53,509 bases of DNA. Origin: Bacteroidota bacterium (GTDB taxonomy: Bacteria > Bacteroidota > Bacteroidia > JABEUT01). The notes under the pieces are model-generated. The model ran no database searches and was not told the origin of the DNA. It was given only the letters and a program-made list of their open reading frames with translations. A program made the position numbers and the translations under genes. Of the stretch, positions 1-8,330 are shown in pieces. The stretch's first letter is position 1; each line of letters begins with the position of its first letter. The DNA is taken from positions 20,219 to 73,727 of the forward strand of contig JABDCA010000009.1 in the NCBI GenBank assembly GCA_013288345.1. Reading direction: 5' to 3'.

Positions 1-1305
1 CTGGTAGTTCTGCTACCCTATCCGGCTCACTGCCTACAGGTGTTACTGGTTCGTTCAGTGGTGGTGTATTTACTATCACTGGTACTCCTACTGTTAGTGG
101 TAACTTTACCTATACTGTAACTACTACAGGTAGCTCTTGTGCTCCTGAAGTTAGTGCTAATGGTTCTATAAGCATCAATGCACTTCCTGGTATCGGCCTT
201 ACTTCGGCTGGTGGTACTGATGGGCAAACTGTTTGTAACAACTTTGCTATAACTGATATTACTTATGCTATAACTGGTGCTGGTTCTGGTGCCACCTTAA
301 CAGGCTCATTGCCTACAGGTGTTACTGGTTCGTTCAGCGGAGGTGTATTCACTATCACTGGTACTCCTACTGTTAGTGGTAACTTTACCTATACTGTAAC
401 TACTACAGGTAGCTCTTGTGCTCCTGAAGTTAGTGCCAGTGGTTCTATAAGCATCAATGCACTTCCTGGTATCGGCCTTACTTCGGCTGGTGGTACAGAT
501 GGGCAAACTGTTTGTAACAACTCTGCTATAACTGATATCACTTATGCAGTAACCGGTACTGGTAGTTCTGCTACCCTATCCGGCTCACTGCCTACAGGTG
601 TTACTGGTTCGTTCAGTGGTGGTGTATTTACTATCACTGGTACTCCTACTGTTAGTGGTAACTTTACCTATACTGTAACTACTACAGGTAGCTCTTGTGC
701 TCCTGAAGTTAGTGCTAATGGTTCTATAAGCATCAATGCACTTCCTGGTATCGGCCTTACTTCGGCTGGTGGTACTGATGGGCAAACTGTTTGTAACAAC
801 TTTGCTATAACTGATATTACTTATGCTATAACTGGTGCTGGTTCTGGTGCCACCTTAACAGGCTCATTGCCTACAGGTGTTACTGGTTCGTTCAGCGGAG
901 GTGTATTCACTATCACTGGTACTCCTACTGTTAGTGGTAACTTTACCTATACTGTAACTACTACAGGTAGCTCTTGTGCTCCTGAAGTTAGTGCCAGTGG
1001 CTCTATAAGCATCAATGCACTTCCTGGTATCAGCCTTACTTCGGCTGGTGGTACTGATGGTCAAGCAGTGTGTGATAACACAGCCATTACTGATATAACT
1101 TATGCAGTAACAGGTGCCGGTAGTTCTGCTGCCCTATCTGGCTCATTGCCTACAGGTGTTACCGGTTCGTTCAGCGGAGGTGTATTCACTATCACTGGTA
1201 CTCCTACGGCAACCGGAGTGTTTACTTATACTGTATCTACTACAGGCAGCACATGCTCTCCTGAAGTTAGTGCTAATGGTTCTATAACCATCAACACATT
1301 ACCTT
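1..1305 (+). repeat. 279-bp coding tandem repeat with 558-bp higher-order period
   Basis: Equivalent codons of the LPTGV motif occur at 30, 309, 588, 867 and 1146, exactly 279 bp apart. Comparing by eye, bases 1-442 are identical to 559-1000, so the array is built from 558-bp pairs. Adjacent 279-bp units differ more than units two apart. The last unit (from 1146) is more diverged. The array continues off the left edge. Confidence 0.95.
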
Positions 1306-2966
1306 CAGTAGCTGTGAGTGGAAACGTAATCAGCGGACTTACTATATGTTCAGGCAACATTGACACATTACTTGCAACCCCATCTGGTGGTTCAGGTTCT
1401 GGTTATTCATTTAGTTGGAATGATGGAACTACAACCCAATCTGATTGGGTAACTACTGCAGGATCATATACTGCAACTGTAACTGATGGAAATGGCTGCA
1501 TGAATTCAGCTAGTCAAACAGTTGTTGTAAATACTACACCTACAGTAGTAGTGTCACCAAATGCCCCTGCAATATGCCCGGGTGGAAACGTAGATTTGAA
1601 TGCTTCATCAGCTGATGCATCAACCTATGTATGGACACCAAACACTAACCTGACTGCTACTACAGGTGTATTGGTAAATGCATCGCCTACTACAACTACT
1701 ACATACACAGTAATAGGTACGAGCTCATTAGGTTGCGCTTCAGCGCCTGCAACTGCAGTAGTGCGTGCGGTAACTACACTTACAGTTTCTGTAACACCTG
1801 CTAACCCTACAATATGCTTGAATAGTAATGTTACATTAAATGGAAACGGAGCTTCTCAATTTACATGGAAGGCTGCTGCCGGATTAACTTGCACTTCTTG
1901 TGCTAGTCCTGTAGCTTCTCCAGGCTCTACTACTACATACACAGTTGTTGGAACAAGCGGATCTTGTGCTGACTCAGCTACTGTTGTAGTAACTGTAAAC
2001 ACTTTACCTAGTGTTACCTTTACCGGAAATGTAATTAGCGGATATGTAGTATGCGCTGGAAACATTGACACCTTAAATGCAACTGCAACTGGTGGTTCAG
2101 GCTCAGGATATAACTTTACCTGGAGCGATGGAACACTTACACAAGCTGATTGGGTTACAACAGGCGGCACTTATAGTGTAACTGTAGTCGACGGAAATGG
2201 ATGTAGTGCTACTTCTACGAGCCAATTAGTGACTGTGAATAGCATACCTACAGTAAGCGTTACTGCTTCAGCAGCATCAATATGCGCTGGCAGCATGGAT
2301 ACACTTTCAGTATCTGACACCTTAGGAGATGCTAGCCCGCTTGTATTTAGCTGGAACACCGGTGGAACAAATGACACTATAAAGGTTACACCTCCTGCAG
2401 GTTCTCCTTACCTTGTTCAGGTTACCGATGCTAACGGATGTACTAACACTGCAAGCCAGAACGTAACTGTAAATGCATTGCCTACTATAACTGTTACAGG
2501 TACAACTCCAATAAACCTTGGAAGTACCGATACATTAACAGCAAGTGGTGCAGTAAGCTACGTATGGAATAACGGTGGTACTTATGACACATTGCAAATA
2601 ATGCCTTTGGGTACTACAACCTATACTGTAACAGGTACAGACTCTCATGGATGTTCTGACACTGCTAGCTTTGTAGTAGTTGTAAGCCCTACTGGCTTAA
2701 CCAATGTGGCTATCTCTGATAAGACATCGCTCTACCCTAACCCTACAATTGATAACGTGAACCTCTCTTTCGAAATGAAAGGCTCTGCAAAAGCAGCAGT
2801 AATCAAGGTGGTTGACTTAGCTGGTAGGGAAATAATGAGTGAGAATGAGACTATCAGCAATGGCAAGGTTGTAACACTTGATGTTAGCTCGCTACCACAA
2901 GGTACATACTTCATAAAGATCACAACAAGTGATAAGACTCAAGTAGAAAGACTTATCAAGCTATAA
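1..2966 (+). CDS. Repetitive T9SS-exported surface protein, 5'-truncated by the window edge
   Basis: The reading frame is open from base 3, so the true start and signal peptide lie outside the window; the TTG at 309 is inside a repeat and is not a start. The visible part has about 987 residues. The first ~430 are near-identical 93-residue modules (core LPTGVTGSFSGGVFTITGTP) of the putative-Ig (He_PIG-like) type. They are followed by several degenerate PKD/Ig-like modules rich in Thr, Ser and Val. The last ~80 residues start with LYPNPT and contain VVDLAGREI and LPQGTYFIKI, ending in LIKL, which is a type A T9SS C-terminal sorting domain. Known for such proteins: export by the type IX system and anchoring or release at the cell surface. 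A role as adhesin or matrix protein is inferred. A strong terminator follows at once. Assignment to T9SS cargo is firm; the ligand is unknown. Confidence 0.9.
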   Translation, partial: GSSATLSGSLPTGVTGSFSGGVFTITGTPTVSGNFTYTVTTTGSSCAPEVSANGSISINALPGIGLTSAGGTDGQTVCNNFAITDITYAITGAGSGATLTGSLPTGVTGSFSGGVFTITGTPTVSGNFTYTVTTTGSSCAPEVSASGSISINALPGIGLTSAGGTDGQTVCNNSAITDITYAVTGTGSSATLSGSLPTGVTGSFSGGVFTITGTPTVSGNFTYTVTTTGSSCAPEVSANGSISINALPGIGLTSAGGTDGQTVCNNFAITDITYAITGAGSGATLTGSLPTGVTGSFSGGVFTITGTPTVSGNFTYTVTTTGSSCAPEVSASGSISINALPGISLTSAGGTDGQAVCDNTAITDITYAVTGAGSSAALSGSLPTGVTGSFSGGVFTITGTPTATGVFTYTVSTTGSTCSPEVSANGSITINTLPSVAVSGNVISGLTICSGNIDTLLATPSGGSGSGYSFSWNDGTTTQSDWVTTAGSYTATVTDGNGCMNSASQTVVVNTTPTVVVSPNAPAICPGGNVDLNASSADASTYVWTPNTNLTATTGVLVNASPTTTTTYTVIGTSSLGCASAPATAVVRAVTTLTVSVTPANPTICLNSNVTLNGNGASQFTWKAAAGLTCTSCASPVASPGSTTTYTVVGTSGSCADSATVVVTVNTLPSVTFTGNVISGYVVCAGNIDTLNATATGGSGSGYNFTWSDGTLTQADWVTTGGTYSVTVVDGNGCSATSTSQLVTVNSIPTVSVTASAASICAGSMDTLSVSDTLGDASPLVFSWNTGGTNDTIKVTPPAGSPYLVQVTDANGCTNTASQNVTVNALPTITVTGTTPINLGSTDTLTASGAVSYVWNNGGTYDTLQIMPLGTTTYTVTGTDSHGCSDTASFVVVVSPTGLTNVAISDKTSLYPNPTIDNVNLSFEMKGSAKAAVIKVVDLAGREIMSENETISNGKVVTLDVSSLPQGTYFIKITTSDKTQVERLIKL

Positions 2967-2987
2967 GAGACTTAAACGATAGCAAAC

Positions 2988-3019
2988 AAAAAAGCCCCGC
3001 AATATTGCGGGGCTTTTTT
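2988..3019 (+). terminator. Rho-independent terminator after the T9SS cargo gene
   Basis: Perfect 32-base palindrome: A-run, stem GCCCCGCAAT/ATTGCGGGGC, then six T. It starts 21 bases after the stop codon. The A and T flanks would let it act in both directions. Confidence 0.93.
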
Positions 3020-3139
3020 GTTTTAGTCAACAACCATAAAACACTGATAATCAACATATTTAATAGGCCTAAATCTTGCATAATATTGACTGATCAATAC
3101 AGGCAATTTAAATAAGATATAAGTTATTGAGTGTAATTG

Positions 3140-3224
3140 TACCCGAGGCGGGACTTGAACCCGCACATTCGCAATGAATACAGGATTTTAAGTCCTGCGT
3201 GTCTACCAATTCCACCACCCGGGC
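3140..3224 (-). tRNA. tRNA-Leu (anticodon UAA)
   Basis: Read on the minus strand this is an 85-base class II tRNA. The acceptor stem is GCCCGGG pairing with CTCGGGT (G-U pairs allowed). There is a D-arm with GGTAGAC, an anticodon stem CAGGA/TCCTG with loop CTTAAAA (anticodon TAA), a variable arm, and a T-loop GTTCAAGTC. The CCA end is not encoded. It lies downstream of tRNA-Gly and is probably transcribed with it. Confidence 0.96.
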
Positions 3225-3288
3225 AAATTATCTATCCCTGCCATTTAACAAAGCAGGGGCTTCCACGCCTAGGTAGTGGCGGGCTATG

Positions 3289-3361
3289 AGCGAAAGACGG
3301 GTCTCGAACCCGCGACCTCAACCTTGGCAAGGTTGCGCTCTACCAACTGAGCTACTTTCGC
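3289..3361 (-). tRNA. tRNA-Gly (anticodon GCC)
   Basis: Minus-strand 73-base cloverleaf. The acceptor GCGAAAG pairs with CTTTCGC. D-arm AGCTCAGTTGGTAGAGC, anticodon stem CAACC/GGTTG with loop TTGCCAA (anticodon GCC), T-arm CGGGTTCGAGACCCG. The CCA end is not encoded. Confidence 0.97.
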
Positions 3362-3393
3362 TTGAAATACTATTAAAAGAACAATTTGGGCTG

Positions 3394-3426
3394 CAAAGAT
3401 AAAAAACTGGTGGAAACAGAGGCAAT
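3394..3426 (-). promoter_or_regulatory. Bacteroidota-type promoter for the tRNA pair
   Basis: On the minus strand TATCTTTG (3394-3401) matches the Bacteroidota -7 element TAnnTTTG. A TTG core (3423-3425) lies about 21 bases upstream, as expected for the -33 element. It would transcribe tRNA-Gly and then tRNA-Leu. Confidence 0.7.
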
Positions 3427-3452
3427 AGGATTGTTTTTTTTGAAAAAAACTT

Positions 3453-4106
3453 TTAACCCACTATTTTGCCATCTCTCATGGTCAGCTTCCGGTCAGCCAT
3501 TTGGGCCAGTTCCTCGTTATGAGTAACTATTACAAAAGTCTGCGAAAACTTATCTCTGAGGGTAAAAAATAAATTATGCAAGTCCTTGGCATTGGCCGAA
3601 TCAAGGTTACCCGATGGTTCATCAGCAAAAACAACCGAAGGGTTATTAATTAATGCCCTGGCAACTGCCACACGTTGCTGCTCACCACCCGAAAGCTCCG
3701 ATGGCTTATGCTCCAGCCTGTCTTGCAATCCAAGCATAGTAAGTAGCTCCCTTGCCTTTTGTTTTACTTCAGCAGCATTTATTTTAGCAATATATGCAGG
3801 TATACACACATTCTCAAGGGCTGTAAATTCGGGCAACAGGTAATGGAACTGAAACACAAACCCTATTTCCTTATTACGGAAACGTGAAAGTTCTTTATCC
3901 TTTAATGTATGTATTGCAGTATTATTAATTTCTATTGAGCCGGTATCTGATCTGTCTAGTGTGCCCAAAATATGCAACAGCGTTGTTTTTCCGGCGCCTG
4001 ATGCACCAACTATGGAAACAACTTCGCCTTTCTTTATCTCAAGGTCAATGCCCTTAAGTACATTAAGATTGTTATAAGATTTATGTATCCCTTTGGCTAC
4101 GATCAT
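3453..4106 (-). CDS. lolD: ABC transporter ATP-binding protein, LolD/MacB type
   Basis: A 217-residue ATPase. Walker A GASGAGKT is at residues 34-41, followed by a Q-loop ([12 protein letters not shown]), the signature LSGGEQQRV, Walker [13 protein letters not shown] and the switch His in VTHNEE. Length and the [11 protein letters not shown] stretch fit the LolD family, which powers release of lipoproteins from the inner membrane (with LolC/E) or MacB-like transport. The start ATG is 3 bases after the stop of the upstream lipoprotein gene, so the two are very likely co-transcribed. No permease gene lies beside it; the partner must be elsewhere. LolD versus another member of the MacB-type ATPases cannot be settled from sequence alone. 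Confidence 0.88.
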   Translation of the reverse strand: MIVAKGIHKSYNNLNVLKGIDLEIKKGEVVSIVGASGAGKTTLLHILGTLDRSDTGSIEINNTAIHTLKDKELSRFRNKEIGFVFQFHYLLPEFTALENVCIPAYIAKINAAEVKQKARELLTMLGLQDRLEHKPSELSGGEQQRVAVARALINNPSVVFADEPSGNLDSANAKDLHNLFFTLRDKFSQTFVIVTHNEELAQMADRKLTMRDGKIVG

Positions 4107-4109
4107 CTG

Positions 4110-4964
4110 TTAAACGTTCCCTCCCTTTGTAATTCGTGCACGCAGGTTCTCAACTTTCTCCTTGAGGGTTTTAATAACCTCATCGTTGATATTTGAACTC
4201 GTAACATTATTATATACACTTCTTATTTCGTGTAATCCTGTTGATATATCCTGGCAGTATGGTGAATCGGTAACCAAGTCAAGCTGGTTAAGTAATACAT
4301 CAAGGTACTTACTTTGTTCAAGTATAATGTAATACCCACCCTGCCTGTCGGTAGGAGAAATAAGGGCTTCCATACTTTGTGTAGTAAGATACAGAGCTTC
4401 TACCCAGCCACCTGCAAGTACAAGCGCCTCTGTTGCTTTGCGCTTATCACTCTTAAGTGTTCTATCTATAAGGCTATATGACCCATATACAATAACAGTA
4501 AGAGAATCTTTATTATTTGAATTCTTCTCACAACGTGCAATTATATCTTCAGTAAAAGCCATTGGCACACCCGTTTTATCAGCCAAATACTTGGTTGCTT
4601 TCATATACTTGCCAACCTGGCCAAACTGTTCAAACGAAATGACATACGACAGGTCAGCACCGTAAATACCGAGGTTAATGGCTTGTGAATTACTTTGCGA
4701 ATAAAGGGAACTATTTTCTACCGGATTGGCAAGGGTGCTTTGGTATTTGGCATGCACAAAATGCAATGTATCTAGTATACTTATTGGGAATGGTATGCTG
4801 CTAATTACCATTGATACCTTTTGAGGAGCAGAGGCTGTATCACTGCGGGCTGCAACACGCTGCACCACTTCATCGGCAGAATCGGTGGTTTTTCCTGAAT
4901 TACAGCCACCAACTATTACTGAGCCCATTATACAGGCAATAACTATATCTTTTATTTTTTTCAT
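4110..4964 (-). CDS. Uncharacterised lipoprotein upstream of the LolD-like ATPase
   Basis: I do not recognise the family. From the ATG at 4964 the protein has 284 residues with a lipoprotein signal: MKK start, hydrophobic stretch, lipobox VGGC with Cys21. A longer reading to 4985 is unlikely because it would overlap the -7 element at 4983-4990. The mature part is predicted mostly helical, with charged segments and no recognisable catalytic motif; it contains a pattern of Tyr/Leu/Asp typical of all-helical periplasmic proteins. It is translated 3 bases before the LolD-like ATPase and so may be linked to lipoprotein traffic, but that is only context. Confidence 0.75.
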   Translation of the reverse strand: MKKIKDIVIACIMGSVIVGGCNSGKTTDSADEVVQRVAARSDTASAPQKVSMVISSIPFPISILDTLHFVHAKYQSTLANPVENSSLYSQSNSQAINLGIYGADLSYVISFEQFGQVGKYMKATKYLADKTGVPMAFTEDIIARCEKNSNNKDSLTVIVYGSYSLIDRTLKSDKRKATEALVLAGGWVEALYLTTQSMEALISPTDRQGGYYIILEQSKYLDVLLNQLDLVTDSPYCQDISTGLHEIRSVYNNVTSSNINDEVIKTLKEKVENLRARITKGGNV

Positions 4965-4982
4965 AATCGGGGTATTGTTTGT

Positions 4983-4990
4983 CAAATTTA
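4983..4990 (-). promoter_or_regulatory. Predicted -7 element for the lipoprotein-lolD pair
   Basis: Minus-strand TAAATTTG matches TAnnTTTG and lies 19 bases upstream of the ATG at 4964. No well-spaced -33 element is evident. Confidence 0.45.
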
Positions 4991-5032
4991 AAAAAAACTA
5001 ACTATCAAACGTATTCCTGTTTAGATTAATGA

Positions 5033-6310
5033 TTAATAGGCGTAGAACGATTCCCACATTTTTTTCAGGTATTTCCTCAATTCTTCTTCTTTAGGGTTCT
5101 GCCCAGGCTCGTAGAACACCGTTCCTTTTATATCATCGGGCAGGTAGTTTTGCGATACAAAGTTACCTTCATAAGAGTGGGCATACATATATTCTTTACC
5201 ATAATTCAAATCCTTCATCAGTTTGGTAGGTGCATTACGTAAATGCAGTGGTACAGGTAAATGTGCAGTTGCCTTTGCCGATTCCATAGCAGCATCAATA
5301 GCTACATACGATGCATTGCTCTTGGGTGAACAAGCCATATATATGGCAGTTTGCGATAGTATGATCCTAGCCTCGGGCATACCAATGGTATTAACTGCCT
5401 GGAAACAATTATTAGCAATAACTAATGCAGTGGGGTTAGCGTTTCCTATATCTTCCGATGCCAGAATAACCATGCGGCGGGCAATAAACAATATATCCTC
5501 TCCCCCATTCAGCATACGTGCCAGCCAGTATACAGCAGCATTCGGGTCACTGCCTCGCATCGATTTTATAAAGGCCGATATAATATCGTAATGATATTCG
5601 CCTTTTTTATCGTACATAGGTACAACCTGCTGTGCAATGTCCATAACCACATCATCGGTTATAACACAATCGCCTGTACTGATTGACATTACTGCCGCCT
5701 CAAATAGGTTCAATAATTTTCTGCCATCTCCACCCGACAAGCGTATCAAGGCCTGTGTTTCCTTTAGTTCAATTTTCCTCAACTTCAATAACTCATCTTG
5801 TATCATGGCTCTATTCACCATTTCAAGCAAATCATCCCTATCTAATGTTCTGAGTACATATACCTGGCAACGCGATAGTAATGCCGATATAACCTCAAAC
5901 GAAGGATTTTCAGTAGTGGCGCCTATCAGCGTTATCTTTCCTTTTTCTACTGCTCCTAATAATGCATCTTGCTGCGCCTTACTAAAGCGGTGTATCTCAT
6001 CTATAAATACTATCGGCGTGTTTGAAAACAATCCGCCTTTTTCTGTTCGTTCAATTATCTCACGCACATCTTTTACTCCCGATGAAATAGCGCTTAACGA
6101 AAAGAATTCCTTTTGCAGATGCTTGGCTATAAGCTGCGCCAAGGTTGTTTTACCAACCCCAGGCGGACCCCACAAAATAAGCGAGGGCAAATTACCCGAT
6201 GCTACAAACTTGCTTATCACACCATCGGGTCCTACCAAATGCTTTTGCCCCAAATACTCATCGAGTGAATGGGGACGCATACGTTCGGCTAATGGAACAT
6301 TAAAACTCAT
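5033..6310 (-). CDS. rarA: Replication-associated recombination protein A (AAA+ ATPase)
   Basis: 425 residues, the usual length for RarA/MgsA. Walker A GPPGVGKT is at residues 48-55, Walker B VFIDEIH near 101-107, sensor 1 GATTENPSF, then the RarA-specific C-terminal tetramerisation region including MRGSDPNAAVYWLARML and ASEDIGNANP. The family acts at stalled replication forks and interacts with SSB in other bacteria; it is related to clamp loader subunits and RuvB. It is a single gene between the lipoprotein gene and a repeat-rich gap, with its own promoter-like -7 at 6340-6347. The ATG at 6310 gives a standard MSFNVPLAERMRP beginning. Confidence 0.95.
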   Translation of the reverse strand: MSFNVPLAERMRPHSLDEYLGQKHLVGPDGVISKFVASGNLPSLILWGPPGVGKTTLAQLIAKHLQKEFFSLSAISSGVKDVREIIERTEKGGLFSNTPIVFIDEIHRFSKAQQDALLGAVEKGKITLIGATTENPSFEVISALLSRCQVYVLRTLDRDDLLEMVNRAMIQDELLKLRKIELKETQALIRLSGGDGRKLLNLFEAAVMSISTGDCVITDDVVMDIAQQVVPMYDKKGEYHYDIISAFIKSMRGSDPNAAVYWLARMLNGGEDILFIARRMVILASEDIGNANPTALVIANNCFQAVNTIGMPEARIILSQTAIYMACSPKSNASYVAIDAAMESAKATAHLPVPLHLRNAPTKLMKDLNYGKEYMYAHSYEGNFVSQNYLPDDIKGTVFYEPGQNPKEEELRKYLKKMWESFYAY

Positions 6311-6339
6311 ACTTAATATACCTTATTTTGTGTACCATA

Positions 6340-6347
6340 CAAATATA
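6340..6347 (-). promoter_or_regulatory. Predicted -7 element for rarA
   Basis: Minus-strand TATATTTG matches TAnnTTTG, about 30 bases upstream of the rarA ATG. Confidence 0.5.
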
Positions 6348-6370
6348 ACAAATACCCATTGCTTCTCAGG

Positions 6371-6480
6371 CCCTGAACACGGGTTACACTTTTTGCATTC
6401 TGTTACCCATCAACCACTTGGTTTTCAATAATACAAACCTGAAAAAAAACTGCATTTTGTAACCCGTGATAGCGGGTTTT
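6371..6480. repeat. Structured intergenic repeat, copy 1
   Basis: Outer arms CACGGGTTACA (6378-6388) and TGTAACCCGTG (6458-6468) are exact reverse complements with a 69-base interior. An inner arm TGTTACCC (6401-6408) nearly matches the same left arm. The copy is homologous along its length to copy 2 at 6556-6667 (shared CCATCAAC, TTGGTTT, GCATTTTGT, GGGTTTTA words). It has no open frame of note. Confidence 0.8.
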
Positions 6481-6555
6481 ATTAATTAAGAATTACAAAT
6501 TAAAAGTGAAAAATTAAAGACAAAAACTTTGGAGGAAACCGGGTAATCCCAAAAC

Positions 6556-6667
6556 CTCTGAACACGGTTGACACTTTTGGGGTTTTGTCAACCATCAACT
6601 TATTGGTTTCCAATAAAATGAAGCTTGAAATTTTTTGCATTTTGTCAACCGTGATTTGGGTTTTACT
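6556..6667. repeat. Structured intergenic repeat, copy 2
   Basis: Outer arms CACGGTTGACA (6563-6573) and TGTCAACCGTG (6643-6653) are exact reverse complements, again with a 69-base interior. The inner arm TGTCAACC (6586-6593) is also an exact complement of the left arm, and TTATTGG/CCAATAA forms a further small hairpin. Relative to copy 1 two stem positions have changed on both sides, so pairing is kept. Confidence 0.8.
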
Positions 6668-7022
6668 CATGTCGTTTTTTGTCGTTCCATGTCGTACTAT
6701 ATACTTTTTTTACTCCACAGTAATAACGTTTTTTTTACCGCAAAGAACGCAAAGTAAACAGCCACGCAAAGGACACGAAGTTTTATTTCTCATAAAATAC
6801 CAATAGCGAAAATAATCCGACCCTCTCATTGATCAATTGCGAAGCAATCACGAACTCCTTAATTACAAACGCTATGTGAGTAACAGAGGGCAGGGTGAGG
6901 TCTGTAATACAAAAATAACCAATTAGTTTACTATATGTAACAAAATAGTGTATTAGTTTTGAACAACCTGAATGTCTCTTCAAATCTTCCCTTATGGGGA
7001 GGATTTAGGTGGAGCTATACTA
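6668..7022. other. Gene-free repeat-rich gap between rarA and the M48 protease gene
   Basis: Together with the hairpin copies this makes 6311-7022 a 712-base gap without a credible gene. Besides the CGCAAAG words it holds GTCGT triplets near 6671-6696, a small hairpin ATTGC-GAA-GCAAT, the inverted words CCCTCT (6821-6826) and AGAGGG (6885-6890) followed by GCAGGGTGAGG, and near 6985-7015 CTTCCCTTATGGGGAGGA followed by TTTAGGTGGAG. Open frames crossing it have no family signature or consistent composition. Confidence 0.7.
6739..6780. repeat. CGCAAAG-type intergenic repeat remnant
   Basis: Three CGCAAAG words (6739-6745, 6748-6754, 6765-6771) in a short run followed by GGACACGAAG. It resembles half of a dispersed bacterial intergenic repeat; the complementary arm is not seen. 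Confidence 0.5.
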
Positions 7023-7826
7023 TTAAATAGAATCGCTTACCGCAGCCCTTACCTTCTTCCAGTCGATATCAGCAAAGGGTTCGCTTTTAAAACCGGCGGC
7101 AGTTTTATATTCCATAGATGCTTTGATCCTCGAATTATTATCGGGGTGAGTTCTTAATATTGAAAAATCAAGGCTATTCGTTCCGTGTTCATCGTTGATG
7201 CGACGGAATAATGCAGCAAAAGCCAATGGGTCTATCTTCGCTTTTTCGAGAAGCTGAAATGCATAATCATCTGCTTCGCTTTCCTGCTTTCTGTCAAATA
7301 CTGCCGATGTTGCCGTGCGGCTTATTTCATTTATAATAGTTCCATTGTTCCCTGTAAGTATAGAGAACATGACTGTAAGGCCAAATTCTTTCTCCAGCCT
7401 GTTTATTACGTGCCGCTTTTCGGCATGGCCTATTTCATGTGCTATTACAGCAGCTAATTCCTCAGGGCTTTTTGTAAACTTAATAAGGCCCGAATAAATA
7501 AAAATATTACCGCCCGGTAAAGTAAAGGCATTTATTTGCGAATTATAAAGAACCCTGAAATGGTAGTTAAAATCGGTAAGGCCAATACTTTTAACCAGGC
7601 GGTTACCTATAATGGCAACTGCAGTATCCAGGTCAGGGTTCTTTACTTCTTTTTCACTTTCGAGTACATTTGTTGTCAATAGCTTTCCTATTTTCTCTTC
7701 TGTATCTATAGAAACCGTAAATGAATCTTTGTTTACAGAAAAGATTGGCAAATAGGTAAATACAGCCCAAAGCAAACCGCCTGCAGCGAGTAATATCAAA
7801 GCATCAATAATTATCCGCTTTCTCAT
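7023..7826 (-). CDS. M48-family zinc metalloprotease, membrane-anchored
   Basis: 267 residues. One N-terminal membrane segment (about 4-27) is followed by the M48 domain. The zinc site HEIGH is at residues 130-134, within AAVIAHEIGHAEKRH; the third ligand is the Glu in the QESEADDYAF motif. GGNIFIYSGLI before the zinc site is also typical. Known relatives (HtpX, BepA, LoiP) degrade or help fold misfolded membrane and envelope proteins; here the anchor and length fit a periplasm-facing housekeeping protease. Its ATG directly follows the stop of the DUF4870-like gene with no gap, so it is the last gene of a three-gene operon. Confidence 0.88.
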   Translation of the reverse strand: MRKRIIIDALILLAAGGLLWAVFTYLPIFSVNKDSFTVSIDTEEKIGKLLTTNVLESEKEVKNPDLDTAVAIIGNRLVKSIGLTDFNYHFRVLYNSQINAFTLPGGNIFIYSGLIKFTKSPEELAAVIAHEIGHAEKRHVINRLEKEFGLTVMFSILTGNNGTIINEISRTATSAVFDRKQESEADDYAFQLLEKAKIDPLAFAALFRRINDEHGTNSLDFSILRTHPDNNSRIKASMEYKTAAGFKSEPFADIDWKKVRAAVSDSI

Positions 7827-8330
7827 TTACAACACAGGGGGCTCATTAGTTACAATTTTTTCGTCCTTATGGCGCACAGTAAATACTTTAATGTAAGATA
7901 TCCGCCCGAACAGAACAAAATAATAAAAATGACCCTTTCTGGCTTTTATGGCGGCAATAATACCCCAAACAAAATAGGCAATATCAGCTATTAAGGCCAT
8001 TGCCACATATCCCTTAAAGGCATTATTCATGTGCCAGCTATCCGAAAAAGCTATCCTTAGTCCCCAGCCCAACCCAATACCATTCATAATTGTTGTAGGT
8101 ATTTGCGAAATAAGAGCCTGGTAGGAATGGAACCTTACAAAACGGCTGTTTGATTTATTTACCTGATAGTAAATTACAGCAGCAATAAGGTTGATAATAG
8201 GCAATGGAAGCCCGGCACCTAAGGCTGCAAACATCATCAGGTAGGCGCCCATGGCATCTTCCTTTTCCCGCATGGTAATTTCAGAGGGCTGCGGTAAAGG
8301 ATAAAACTCAGTATCGGTTGTTCCTTCCAT
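7827..8330 (-). CDS. DUF4870/Tic20-like multi-pass membrane protein
   Basis: 167 residues. After a charged N-terminus come about three or four hydrophobic segments, with the FVRFHSYQALISQ stretch that marks DUF4870 proteins and FVWGIIAAIKARKGHFYY near the end. Function is unknown for the family. The ATG overlaps the stop of the upstream DUF4389 gene by one base (TAATG), so translation is probably coupled. With its neighbours it makes a small inner-membrane operon. Confidence 0.7.
   Translation of the reverse strand: MEGTTDTEFYPLPQPSEITMREKEDAMGAYLMMFAALGAGLPLPIINLIAAVIYYQVNKSNSRFVRFHSYQALISQIPTTIMNGIGLGWGLRIAFSDSWHMNNAFKGYVAMALIADIAYFVWGIIAAIKARKGHFYYFVLFGRISYIKVFTVRHKDEKIVTNEPPVL

Noticed and set aside
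27..1064. Four 66-codon minus-strand frames spaced 279 bases in the repeat array
   Set aside because: They are antisense images of the repeated plus-strand coding unit, Thr/Ser/Arg-rich with no start signals, and end wherever the repeat does.
1..1305. CRISPR-like regular repeat
   Set aside because: The unit is 279 bp, translated in one frame throughout, with no short repeat/spacer structure and no cas genes.
5637..6431. 264-codon plus-strand frame opposite rarA
   Set aside because: It is antisense to the conserved Walker and sensor motifs of rarA and shows no protein family.
6585..6983. Short frames on both strands in the repeat-rich gap
   Set aside because: They run through hairpin arms and repeat words, and have no family motif or ribosome site.
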